Origin: Streptomyces griseofuscus
GTDB lineage: Bacteria; Actinomycetota; Actinomycetes; Streptomycetales; Streptomycetaceae
Direction of reading: 5' to 3'
Length of the DNA stretch: 64,000 nucleotides
NCBI RefSeq assembly: GCF_014673495.1
Contig: NZ_CP051006.1
Span: 992,001 to 1,056,000 of the forward strand
Position 1 is the stretch's first letter, and every line of letters begins with the position of its first letter. Positions 36,395 through 43,985 of the stretch are shown one piece after another. The translations under genes were made by a program, and so were the position numbers. The notes under the pieces were generated by a model. That model saw only the letters and a program-made list of their open reading frames with translations, had not been told where the DNA came from and searched no databases.

Positions 36395-37355
36395 CGCCGT
36401 GGGCCCGGAGATAGCCGAGCGGATCGATGTCCGTGCCGAAACCGGGCCCCGTGCGCACCTCGAAGTGCAGATGGGGGCCCGTGACATTGCCGGTGGCCCC
36501 GGAGCGGGCGATGCGGCCGCCGGCGGCGACGCGTTGGCCGACCCGTACGGAGATGGCCGACAGATGTCCGTACTGGGTGTAGTGCCCGTCGGAGTGCCGG
36601 AGCACCACCTGGTACCCGTAGGAGCCGCCCCAGCCCGCGGCCACCACCTCCCCGGCCTCGGCGGCGTGCACGGCGGTGCCGGTCGGCACGAGGAAGTCGA
36701 CGCCGGTGTGGTAGCCCTTCGACCAGTACGGGCCGGCCACGCGGTAGCCGGTGCCGATGGCGGCGTGGACCGGGGCCACGATGCTCGTGTTCTGGTGGTG
36801 AGCCTTGGGCTTCTCCGGGTGTGAAGTCAGCTTTTTCTTGGCGGACTCGGTGGGCTTGGCTTTCTCGGCGGCCTTGGCGGGCGCTTTCGTGACCTTGGCG
36901 GGTCCGGCGGGGGCCTTCGCGGGGTGCAGACCGAGCCGCTCGCCCGGCAGGATCAAATCGGGGTCGGCGCCGACGGTGGCACGGTTGGCCGCGTAGAGCT
37001 TTCGCCACCCGCCCGGGACGTGATGCTCGTCGGCGATGCCGGAGAGGGTGTCGCCGTGGACCACCGTGTACATCGTGGTGCGACCGGCGCGGGACTGGGG
37101 CGTGGTCTGGGGGCGCACATCGTGGGCGGAGGCGTCGAGGGCCCGGCCGGGCGCGGCGTCCGCGGTGTCGGCCCGCGGACCCGCGGGGGAACCGGCCTCG
37201 GTGCCGGTGCGGGCGTCCGCCCCGATGGCCGTGCCCGCGGCCGTTCCCGCGGCGATCAGCGGGAGCGCGAGGCCCGCGCCGCCCGCCGTGACCGTGAGCG
37301 AGGCGCGGTTGATCCTGTTCGGCTGATACCGGCGGTGCCGGCCGCTTAGGGCCAT
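36384..37355 (-). CDS. secreted LysM and M23 endopeptidase
   Basis: A 323-residue protein from ATG 37355 (MALSGRHRRYQPNRINRASL). The N-terminus has a long basic region before a hydrophobic segment (AGGAGLALPLIAAGTAAG), so it is exported or membrane-tethered. A LysM domain lies at about 94-141 (YTVVHGDTLSGIADEHHVPG, PGERLGLHP) and binds peptidoglycan. After a Lys/Pro/Ala linker comes the M23 domain (about 205-320), with zinc ligands in HTGVDF and HLHFE. M23 enzymes cut peptide cross-links in the cell wall, suggesting a role in wall remodelling. All expected metal ligands are present. Confidence 0.9.
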   Translation of the reverse strand: MALSGRHRRYQPNRINRASLTVTAGGAGLALPLIAAGTAAGTAIGADARTGTEAGSPAGPRADTADAAPGRALDASAHDVRPQTTPQSRAGRTTMYTVVHGDTLSGIADEHHVPGGWRKLYAANRATVGADPDLILPGERLGLHPAKAPAGPAKVTKAPAKAAEKAKPTESAKKKLTSHPEKPKAHHQNTSIVAPVHAAIGTGYRVAGPYWSKGYHTGVDFLVPTGTAVHAAEAGEVVAAGWGGSYGYQVVLRHSDGHYTQYGHLSAISVRVGQRVAAGGRIARSGATGNVTGPHLHFEVRTGPGFGTDIDPLGYLRAHGVRI

Positions 37356-37430
37356 GCGCGAGGTCCCCTCATGCGTCAGGAGGGGCAAAGCTATGCGCCG
37401 CGCACATGCCACGACAAGACGGCGTTTCGG

Positions 37431-37465
37431 CCTTACATGGGCGCCAACTGGCCATGATCGTAAGG
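37431..37465. promoter_or_regulatory. imperfect inverted repeat upstream of the M23 gene
   Basis: CCTTACATGG and CCATGATCGTAAGG form an interrupted dyad about 76 bases upstream of the M23 start, in the 270-bp divergent region shared with the 6-phosphogluconate dehydrogenase gene. It could be a regulator site or mRNA hairpin; no known binding consensus was matched. Confidence 0.3.
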
Positions 37466-37625
37466 CTGTTGACGGGGCGCTACCCAGTCCGGCACGGTCG
37501 GCGCCCGCGCTCCGCTCCCGGGAACGGCGGGTCTGATGTGCGCTCGCCCTGGGGTCACGTCAGGATGGGCGGGGACCCGTACCACACGGGGGCCGTACTC
37601 ACGAGGCGATCAGGGAGCAGGCGGT

Positions 37626-39065
37626 ATGAGCACTTCAGCGCAGATCGGCGTCACCGGCCTCGCGGTCATGGGCCGCAATCTCGCCCGGAACTTCGCGCGC
37701 AACGGCTACACGGTCGCCCTGCACAACCGCACGGCGTCGCGGACGCACGATCTGGTGAAGGAGTTCGGGCAGGAGGGCGACTTCATCGCGACCGAGACCG
37801 CCGAGGAGTTCGTGGCCGCCCTGGAGCGCCCGCGCCGACTGATGATCATGGTCAAGGCCGGTGACCCCACGGACGCGGTGATCAAGGAGTTCGCACCGCT
37901 CCTGGAGCCCGGCGACATGATCATCGACGGGGGCAACGCGCACTTCGCGGACACCCGGCGCCGGGAACGGGAGCTGCGCGAGCAGGGCATCCACTTCGTC
38001 GGCACCGGCATCTCCGGCGGCGAGGAGGGCGCGCTGCACGGGCCGAGCATCATGCCGGGCGGTTCGAAGGAGTCGTACGCCTCGCTGGGCCCGATGCTGG
38101 AGAAGATCTCCGCGAAGGCGAAGGACGGCGCGCCCTGTGTGACCCATGTGGGTCCGGACGGCGCCGGGCACTTCGTGAAGATGGTGCACAACGGCATCGA
38201 GTACGCCGACATGCAGCTCATCGGGGAGGCGTACCAGCTGCTGCGCGATGTGGGGGGATACTCTCCGGCGCAGATCGCGGACATCTTCCGGACCTGGAAC
38301 ACCGGGCGGCTCGACTCCTATCTGATCGAGATCACCGCCGAGGTGCTGTCCCATGTGGACGCCGCGACCGGCAAGCCGTTCGTGGACGTGGTGGTGGACC
38401 AGGCCGAGCAGAAGGGCACCGGCCGCTGGACCGTCCAGATCGCGCTCGACCTCGGCGTCCCGGTCTCCGGCATCGCGGAGGCCGTCTTCGCCCGCTCCCT
38501 GTCCGGCCACGCCGCGCTGCGGGCGGCCTCCCGCCATCTCGCCGGTCCCCGGCCGGCGCCGCTGAGCGGGGCGGAGGCGGCGGCGTTCGCGGACCGGGTG
38601 GAGCAGGCGCTGTACGCGTCCAAGATCGTGTCGTACACCCAGGGCTTCCACGAGATCGCGGCGGGCGGCGAGGAGTACGGCTGGGACATCGACCAGGGCG
38701 CCGTCTCCGCGATCTGGCGCGCCGGCTGCATCATCCGCGCGGCGTTCCTCGACCGGATCCGCGCCGCGTACGACGCCCGCCCAGACCTGCCGAGCCTGCT
38801 GTCCGACGAGACGTTCGCCCGGGAGATCGCGGCGGCCCAGGACGACTGGCGCGAGGTGCTGGCCACGGCGGTACGGCAGGGCGTGCCGACGCCGGGCTTC
38901 GCGGCGGCCCTGTCCTACTACGACGGGCTGCGCGCCCCCCGGCTGCCCGCGGCGCTCACGCAGGGGCAGCGGGACTTCTTCGGGGCGCACACGTATCGGA
39001 GGGTGGACCGGGAGGGGGCGTTCCACACGCTGTGGGGCGGGGATCGGAGTGAGGTCTCGGCGTAG
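37626..39065 (+). CDS. gnd: 6-phosphogluconate dehydrogenase (decarboxylating)
   Basis: A 479-residue enzyme of the long (bacterial/eukaryotic) form. ATG 37626 has AGGGAGCAGG upstream. The N-terminal Rossmann domain shows the coenzyme motif GLAVMGRNLARN (about 10-21) and HNRT for NADP preference; MIMVKAG and IIDGGNAHFADTRRRE follow. The catalytic segment is GTGISGGEEGALHGPSIMPG and KMVHNGIEYADMQL, with active Lys and Glu. It oxidises 6-phosphogluconate to ribulose-5-phosphate and CO2 in the pentose phosphate pathway, giving NADPH. The gene is alone here. Streptomyces often carry more than one gnd-type gene. Confidence 0.95.
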   Translation: MSTSAQIGVTGLAVMGRNLARNFARNGYTVALHNRTASRTHDLVKEFGQEGDFIATETAEEFVAALERPRRLMIMVKAGDPTDAVIKEFAPLLEPGDMIIDGGNAHFADTRRRERELREQGIHFVGTGISGGEEGALHGPSIMPGGSKESYASLGPMLEKISAKAKDGAPCVTHVGPDGAGHFVKMVHNGIEYADMQLIGEAYQLLRDVGGYSPAQIADIFRTWNTGRLDSYLIEITAEVLSHVDAATGKPFVDVVVDQAEQKGTGRWTVQIALDLGVPVSGIAEAVFARSLSGHAALRAASRHLAGPRPAPLSGAEAAAFADRVEQALYASKIVSYTQGFHEIAAGGEEYGWDIDQGAVSAIWRAGCIIRAAFLDRIRAAYDARPDLPSLLSDETFAREIAAAQDDWREVLATAVRQGVPTPGFAAALSYYDGLRAPRLPAALTQGQRDFFGAHTYRRVDREGAFHTLWGGDRSEVSA

Positions 39066-39104
39066 CGCTGGAGCCGCGCGTTCCGGGTGCGCCCGAGGAG
39101 GCAC

Positions 39105-39159
39105 GGGGAGCTGTCGTCGGCCGGCCGCGGGTTCGTCGCGGCCGGCCGCACAGTTCCCC
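39105..39159. terminator. long GC-rich inverted repeat downstream of gnd
   Basis: GGCCGGCCGCG (39119-39129) and CGCGGCCGGCC (39137-39147) form a perfect 11-bp stem with a 7-base loop. GGGGAGCTGT and ACAGTTCCCC outside extend it with one mismatch. It lies between the convergent gnd and the proline-rich ORF. It resembles the dispersed inverted repeats often seen downstream of Streptomyces genes and probably terminates both transcripts. Confidence 0.75.
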
Positions 39160-39195
39160 GCGCCCCCTGGGGGCACCTCCGTGCCGGGCCCTGTT

Positions 39196-39486
39196 TCAGG
39201 TGGTCAGGGGTGGGCCCGGTTCGGGGTTGGGTACGGGTTCGGGGCCCGGCGGGATCGGGGAGGGGGACGGCTCCGGGGGGCCGGGCGCGGGTGGGGTCGG
39301 CAGCGGCCCGGGGCCAGGTGGCGGTGGGGTCGGCTGTGGACCCGGACCGGGTGGGGGCGGGGTCGGCTCGGGGCCGGGGCCGGGTTCCGGGGGTGGTACC
39401 GGGCTCGGGTAGGGGTCCGGCGGTGGGGGCGGCTCCGGGGTGGGTGGGGTGCCCGGTGGGGCGGGGTCGGGGTGCGGGTTCGTCAT
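39196..39486 (-). CDS. small proline-rich protein
   Basis: A 96-residue protein that starts MTNPHPDPAPPGTPPTPEPP and consists almost wholly of Pro, Gly, Glu and Thr, with near-repeats of TPPPPGPGP. There is no signal peptide or membrane segment. The ATG at 39486 has a full GGAGGG site four to five bases upstream, which is the main reason to accept it. Repetitive DNA (GGGTCCGGG-type units) makes it possible that this is only a low-complexity tract. Function unknown. Confidence 0.5.
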   Translation of the reverse strand: MTNPHPDPAPPGTPPTPEPPPPPDPYPSPVPPPEPGPGPEPTPPPPGPGPQPTPPPPGPGPLPTPPAPGPPEPSPSPIPPGPEPVPNPEPGPPLTT

Positions 39487-39603
39487 CGTGCCCTCCGCGC
39501 GGTCGTCGTTGTCACTGGACGTCGCCTCTGGACTATTCCCCCGCCTACCCGACCACCGCCGGGCCACTCACCCGAGAGCGGCGCCCGACTGTGCCGACCG
39601 GAG

Positions 39604-40023
39604 TCAGGCCGTCACGGCCTGCGGGCTGCGCCGCTGGTCGGACCCCGGCACCGGCTCGGACGCGTCGGCACCGAGGGCCACGATCCGATTGTCGGCGTCG
39701 ACATGCACGACCCGCGGCTTCAACTCCCGCGCCTCGGCGTCGTCGACCTGCGCGTAGCTGATGATGATCACCAGGTCCCCGGGGTGCACGAGATGCGCCG
39801 CCGCCCCGTTGATCCCCACGACCCCGGACCCGCGCTCCCCCTCGATGACGTACGTCTCCAGCCGGGCGCCGTTCGTGATGTCCACGATGTGCACCAGCTC
39901 CCCGGGCAGCAGATCCGCCGCGTCGAGCAGGTCGGCGTCGATCGTCACGGATCCCACGTAGTGCAGGTCGGCCTGGGTGACGGTGGCCCGATGGATCTTG
40001 GACTTGAACATGGTACGCAACAT
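39604..40023 (-). CDS. panD: aspartate 1-decarboxylase proenzyme
   Basis: A 139-residue protein. ATG 40023 starts [20 protein letters not shown] and has GGGAGCC upstream. The self-cleavage site YVGS places the break between Gly24 and Ser25, which becomes the pyruvoyl group. Lys9, and the later [20 protein letters not shown] and [11 protein letters not shown], are family hallmarks. It converts L-aspartate to beta-alanine for pantothenate and coenzyme A. The C-terminal about 20 residues ([20 protein letters not shown]) extend beyond the enzyme core. No other pan genes are nearby. Confidence 0.95.
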   Translation of the reverse strand: MLRTMFKSKIHRATVTQADLHYVGSVTIDADLLDAADLLPGELVHIVDITNGARLETYVIEGERGSGVVGINGAAAHLVHPGDLVIIISYAQVDDAEARELKPRVVHVDADNRIVALGADASEPVPGSDQRRSPQAVTA

Positions 40024-40049
40024 TGGGGCTCCCACAAGTAGGCTCCCTG

Positions 40050-40065
40050 CCTGCGTTTTTGCAGG
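40050..40065. promoter_or_regulatory. small hairpin in the panD leader
   Basis: CCTGC and GCAGG flank six bases, 27-42 bases before the panD start. It would form a weak 5-bp stem in the leader. A regulatory role is speculative. Confidence 0.25.
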
Positions 40066-40299
40066 TCAAGGGCTGTTTCCATACCCTACAATGAGTCGCA
40101 CGTCCGGGCAGCTCCCCCCAGGATTTCCGGGACTCACGCTGACCACTTGCCGACTTTCCTGATGTCTCGTCAGGCGACCGACTGGACGAGGGTTTCGCGC
40201 GCTCCCCCGTCCCCCACCGCGACGACGGCACAAGCCTACGCAGCACCCCCTCAAGGGCATCCGTGATGACCGTCACTCGGGCGGCCTGGAGAGCGGTCA

Positions 40300-40592
40300 G
40301 ACGCGGGCGCGCCCCGCAAGTGGGGCTGATGTCTGCGCTGCCGCATCGGCCGCAGTCCTCATTCGCCTGAGCCTCGCCGCCTCGACGTTGCCATAGGAGC
40401 GCCCCTCGGTCGCTCGTACGGCATCTCCCCCGGATGGTGTGCACGCAGCGCCACCGTGTCCCGGTCGGCCTCCGTGAGCCAGCCGTTGCGGCACGACAGG
40501 TTGGTCCGGATCGCCACCCATCGCAACTGCGGCAGATGTGACAGCTCCACCAAGAGCCCGGCGGTACCGGGGGCGCACCAGCGCCTAGCTAG
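40300..40592 (-). pseudogene. unidentified ORF truncated at an IS boundary and frameshifted
   Basis: On the minus strand one frame (to 40359) reads LLVELSHLPQLRWVAIRTNL, SCRNGWLTEADRDTVALRAH and HPGEMPYERPRG. A second frame (to 40300) continues naturally with GRSYGNVEAARLRRMRTAAD. The two halves look like one protein separated by a frameshift near 40400. The upstream end runs into a CTAGCTAG sequence at 40585-40592, where IS-derived DNA begins, so the true N-terminus is missing. I do not recognise the family. Confidence 0.4.
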
Positions 40593-41340
40593 GCAGTTTC
40601 GTTTGGATCAGCTGGTCGTTGGTCCGGGTGTGCCGTTGACTGATGCGCGGTGGGCGCGGATTGAGCCGCTGCTCCCGGACCGGGCCCCGAAACGGGGTGG
40701 CCCGTTGGCGGGACCATGGGCTCACCAGCACGCAGCCAGCGCCCGCAAAAAGGGCCCCGGCCGGTGAACCGGACGACCATGCCAGCGTCCGCTCCCGCGG
40801 CGGACTGAGCACGAAGATCCACCTCGCCGCAATGGCCCGCCTGCGCGTTCCCCGCCGGCGAGGACGGCCCCGTGCCACACCCGACCTGGTCTTGGCCGAC
40901 AAGGCGTATTCATCCCGCGCGATCCGCGAACACTTGCGCAGGCGCGGCATCCGCGCAGTGATCCCCGTCCCCGCCGGCCAGCGCGGACACCGGCTACGTC
41001 GGGGCAGCCGTGGCGGCAGGCCACCGGCCTTCGACCCCGAGAGCTACAAACGCCGCTGGAGCGTGCAGGTGGTCACCGATCCGGGCGGCCGGCCGCTGTG
41101 GCTCTCACCCGCATTGCCTGGCCGGGCTTTCGATCTGACCGCCGCCCGCACCCACCGGATCATCCGCATCTGCGAGCGCCAGGGCGTCCCCATCCTGGCC
41201 GACCTCGCCTACCAGGGCGGCGGTCCCTGGGCGAGCACCGGCATCGAACGCAAGCCCCCAAACCGCATGACGGCAACCGCCAAAGCCATCCCCACCCTGG
41301 AGCGGCAACGCTTGGGCGACGCCAGCGACTGCCGAGTTGC
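40593..41340 (+). pseudogene. remnant of IS5-type transposases with internal deletions
   Basis: DNA starting just after CTAG carries three transposase parts. First, LTDARWARIEPLLPDRAPKR (about 40630-40695), an IS5 N-terminus joined by deletion to AHQHAASARKKGPGR. Next, after a frame change, RSRGGLSTKIHLAA runs into MARLRVPRRRGRPRATPDLV, LADKAYSSRAIREHLRRRGI and [18 protein letters not shown], lacking the usual section between. Last, a different IS5-group C-terminal half from about 41065: VVTDPGGRPLWLSPALPGRA, ILADLAYQGGGPWASTGIER and NRMTATAKAIPTLERQR, again with a missing segment before NRM. No intact transposase remains. The mosaic suggests repeated IS insertion and recombination. Confidence 0.75.
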
Positions 41341-41361
41341 GGATTCAGTGTTGGGTCAGGG

Positions 41362-41391
41362 TTAGCCCAGGGCTAACTCCGGGGTGACCCC
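41362..41391. promoter_or_regulatory. two adjacent palindromes upstream of the serine hydrolase gene
   Basis: TTAGCCCAGGGCTAA (41362-41376) is a perfect 15-base palindrome with a single central base, and GGGGTGACCCC (41381-41391) is a second one, five bases further on. They lie 40-69 bases before the hydrolase ATG. Their position suits operator sites for a dimeric regulator; the regulator is unknown. Confidence 0.45.
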
Positions 41392-41430
41392 TGATGATTG
41401 CAGAGCCGGGTAAGCAGCATTCTCGTGGGC

Positions 41431-42694
41431 ATGACGTTCGAGCCTTCTTCCAACCACCGTACGACCGCCCCGAGGCCCCGGCGACACAAGCGAACGTGGG
41501 CTGTGCTGTCGTGCATGGCCATTGCCGCCGTGGTCATAGGTGGGGCTGAACCCGCGCAGGCCACGCCGGCCGTGCACCCGGCCGCCGCAGGCCATCGTGC
41601 CGACGGCTCGTTGCCCAAACTGAACCCTCAGGTCCTTCAGCGGGCGATCTCCAGCGCACCGAACCGAGTAACAGGGGCGCTGGCACGGGTCAGCGGGCCG
41701 GCCGGACACTGGACGGGGACGTACGGCGTCGCCGACACGGCGACGCAGCAGCCGGTTCCGTTCGACGGTCGTTTCCGGCTCGGCAGCGTCACCAAGACCT
41801 TCATTGCCACCGTGATGCTGCAACTGGCCGCCGAACACCGCGTCGACCTCGACCAGCCCGTCCAGTACTACCTCCCCGACGTCCTGCCCGCCGGCTACCC
41901 GCCGATTCCGGTTCGCACCCTGCTGAACTTCACCAGCAGCCTGCCCGAACTGACGGCCGACGACATGCCGTCCACGCCCGACGCCATCGTCCAGCACCGC
42001 TTTGATGACCATCCGCTGTCCCAGCTGGTCGCCACGGCGGTCCGACATGACCGGCCCTTCACCGAGCCAGGCAGTATGCAGGCATACGGAGCCACCGGCT
42101 ACTACGTCGCGGCCATGCTCGTGGAGAAGCTCACCGGACACAGCTACGAGCAGGAGATCACCAGTCGCATCCTGCACCCGCTGCACCTGCGGTACACCAC
42201 TGCCCCCGAGACCGACCCCACCATCTCCGGCCCGCACGCCCATGGGTACCTCGCAGTCCCACAATCCGACGGAGGGAGCAAGCTGGTCGACGTCACCGAG
42301 CAGAACCCGGGCGCCGGAGGCATGATCTCCACCACCGCCGACCTCGACCGCTTCCTTACCGCCTTGTTCCGAGGGCGGCTCCTGGCACCGGCCCAGATGA
42401 AGGAACTGCTCGCCGTCCCCCGCGTGCCCTATCTGGGCGGCTCCGAAAAGGATCCGGGACAGGGCTGGGCCTACTACAGCGCCGGTCTGATGCGCGCCAC
42501 GATTCCCGGCCGCGACCGGCCGCCCAAGCATGACAGTGTGGGGCAAAACCGGCAGCACCTACGGTTACACCGACGGCATGTTCACCACCCCTGACCTCCG
42601 CCGCCGCCTGGTGTACTGCTTCAATCCCGTGACCGGTGGAGGCAACGACATGGGCCTGGTCAACCAGATCATCACCGCTGCATTCGCCCCATGA
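41431..42694 (+). pseudogene. serine hydrolase (class C beta-lactamase / DD-peptidase fold) with frameshift before KTG
   Basis: The protein starts MTFEPSSNHRTTAPRPRRHK with a signal peptide (VLSCMAIAAVVIGGAEPAQA). SVTK (catalytic Ser-x-x-Lys) follows in FRLGSVTKTF, then AYGATGYY in the Tyr-motif region and GAGGMISTTADLDRFLTALF. The first frame continues to 42594 but loses family sequence after ATIPGRD near 42516. The next frame reads GRPSMTVWGKTGSTYGYTDG, with the third active-site motif KTG, and ends normally at 42694. One extra C at about 42516 explains the break. The enzyme is probably inactive as read, unless the base is a sequencing error. Confidence 0.8.
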
Positions 42695-42741
42695 GCGGCT
42701 GATGTGTCCGTCGTGAGTCCGCAGGGGCCACGGACGGGACA

Positions 42742-42837
42742 GGTGAGCCACCACTCCTCACCGAGAAGACCGTCAACCGAGCCCTGGCTGCGGCAAGTGC
42801 ACCCGTCGAACTCCGAGGCGTCCGCCTCGATCAGTAG
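42742..42837 (+). pseudogene. detached fragment of an IS5-type transposase
   Basis: One frame reads GEPPLLTEKTVNRALAAASA, then PVELRGVRLDQ and a stop. TEKTVNRALAAARAPVERG is a well-conserved stretch of one IS5-group transposase, between the LAYQG and NRM blocks. That very section is missing from the remnant at 41265. This may be a piece moved away by rearrangement, or belong to another copy. Confidence 0.55.
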
Positions 42838-42912
42838 TTACGGGGCAGCTCTTACGAGCTCGTGCACAGTAAGCAGTGAGGCGTCGAGCTTCTGATCGTC
42901 GATCACGGTCGC

Positions 42913-43045
42913 GTGGTGGAGACCGCACTGAGCGCGGTACTGAACTTTCTCGGCCGCTACGAGGAGGGGATCGAGGCAGCTCGGCGAGCACTGGAGCTGG
43001 ACCCGAGCGTTACCTACGCCTGGGTCAACCTGTACACCGGGCTAG
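42913..43045 (+). pseudogene. 5' fragment of a TPR-containing regulator ORF, interrupted by an IS
   Basis: The frame reads ALSAVLNFLGRYEEGIEAAR, RALELDPSVTYAWVNLYTGL and is broken by IS DNA after the CTAG at 43042. The sequence is TPR-like. Joining CTAG at 43045 directly to position 43990 gives GLALDQGPQTALRELS in the same frame as the downstream LuxR-type ORF. The real 5' end is not seen; the fragment's upstream DNA lies next to transposase debris. Confidence 0.65.
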
Positions 43046-43066
43046 GGCGTGTTGTGAAAGTGCTGG

Positions 43067-43474
43067 TCAAAGCCACTCGTTGATGGCTGCGACCAGCACT
43101 GTCGCTTCGTAGCGGACGGCGAGTTTGTCGTACCGAGTGGCGACGGCCCGGTGGCGTTTGAGCCGGTTGATCCCGCACTCGACCGCGTGCCGCTGCCTGT
43201 AGTCGTCCTTGTCGAACGCCGGTGGACGCCCGCCGCGCGAGCCGCGCTTGAGGCGGTTGCGGACGCGGTCCGCAGGGACTGGGATGGTGGCTTTGATGCC
43301 GCGTCTGCGCAGGTAGGAGCGGTTGCTGCGGGAGTCGTACGCCTTGTCGGCCCGCACCCGGTCCGGCCTCTTGCGCGGCCTGCCGAGTCCCAGCCTCGGA
43401 ACCCGGATGGCTTCCAGGACCGCTTCGAACTGCGGGGAATCGCCCCGCTGTCCAGCCGTGATCACGACGGACAA
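43067..43474 (-). CDS. IS5-family transposase, C-terminal part (OrfB)
   Basis: This frame carries the second catalytic Asp in [19 protein letters not shown], and the Glu in [20 protein letters not shown]. The upstream part ([40 protein letters not shown]) is open as far as the shift site at about 43603-43611, so the natural product is an OrfA-B fusion. Codon positions relative to OrfA are offset by -1. Translation alone from ATG 43474 ([16 protein letters not shown]) is unlikely to be meaningful. Confidence 0.8.
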   Translation of the reverse strand: MSVVITAGQRGDSPQFEAVLEAIRVPRLGLGRPRKRPDRVRADKAYDSRSNRSYLRRRGIKATIPVPADRVRNRLKRGSRGGRPPAFDKDDYRQRHAVECGINRLKRHRAVATRYDKLAVRYEATVLVAAINEWL

Positions 43475-43515
43475 GGGCTTCTGCCCCTGCTCGACCGCGA
43501 GGTGGATTTTGCTGG

Positions 43516-43941
43516 TCAGCCCGCCGCGGGATCGTCCGAGACCGTGGTCGGCCGGCTCGACGAAGATCCCGCCGGGCGGTTCCTTCTGGAGATCCCCCTT
43601 TTCACCGCGCCGGCAGCGTGCTGGTGAGCCCGGCAGACGGTGGAGTCGACGTTCACGTCCCAGGTGACCAGGCCCTCCGCATCGGCCTCGGCCTGGAGCT
43701 GGGTGAGGATCCTCGCCCAGGTGCCGTCCCGCTGCCAGCGCCGGAACAGGTCATAAACCCGGTCCCACGGCCCGTAGCGTTCGGGCACGTCACGCCATGG
43801 GGCACCGGTCCGGGTCCGCCACCGTATGCCGTCTATCAGCTGCCGCCGCGTCCACACCTGCGGACGACCCGGCTTGATGCCTTGCGGCAGCAACGGCTCA
43901 AGCCGGGCCCACTGGCCGTTCGTCAGATCCCCACGTCCCAC
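43516..43941 (-). CDS. IS5-family transposase, N-terminal part (OrfA)
   Basis: The frame starts [20 protein letters not shown] and has the family domain with [20 protein letters not shown] and [20 protein letters not shown], including the first catalytic Asp in VDST. It then reaches GTGAAAAGGGGGATC (about 43600-43614), a slippery tract. Shifting by -1 there joins it to OrfB; the in-frame tail [15 protein letters not shown] is probably not the functional end. The start lies 44 bases from the right end of the element. Confidence 0.8.
   Translation of the reverse strand: MGRGDLTNGQWARLEPLLPQGIKPGRPQVWTRRQLIDGIRWRTRTGAPWRDVPERYGPWDRVYDLFRRWQRDGTWARILTQLQAEADAEGLVTWDVNVDSTVCRAHQHAAGAVKRGISRRNRPAGSSSSRPTTVSDDPAAG
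43600..43614 (-). promoter_or_regulatory. putative -1 programmed ribosomal frameshift site
   Basis: The minus strand reads GTGAAAAGGGGGATC at the join of the two transposase frames. Slippage on the A4G5 tract turns ...VKRG into ...VKKGDLQ and opens the downstream frame. The older remnant at about 40746 has a matching A5 tract (CGCAAAAAGGGC) at the same protein position, which supports a conserved site. Confidence 0.65.
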
Positions 43942-43985
43942 GAAAGGTGATCATCAACGAACAAGATCCACTTTCGCAACAGACC

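Larger units (their letters stand above)
43046..43985 (-). mobile_element. complete-looking IS5-family (IS427-like) insertion sequence, 940 bp
   Basis: The ends are inverted repeats: GGCGTGTTGTGAAAGT at the left and ACTTTCGCAACAGACC at the right match at 13 of 16 positions. Inside, two overlapping-type frames code a DDE transposase expressed by -1 frameshifting. Target duplications CTAG flank it. No internal deletion is visible. Length and structure are normal for this group. It interrupts a TPR/LuxR ORF. Confidence 0.85.

Noticed and set aside
36395..37412. Longer N-terminus for the M23 protein from 37412
   Set aside because: The added residues lack a better ribosome site, and the ATG at 37355 already yields a complete export sequence and both domains.
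37356..37625. c-di-AMP (ydaO-type) riboswitch before the M23 wall hydrolase
   Set aside because: Such riboswitches often precede wall hydrolases in actinobacteria, but I could not find the conserved motif blocks; only an imperfect dyad is present.
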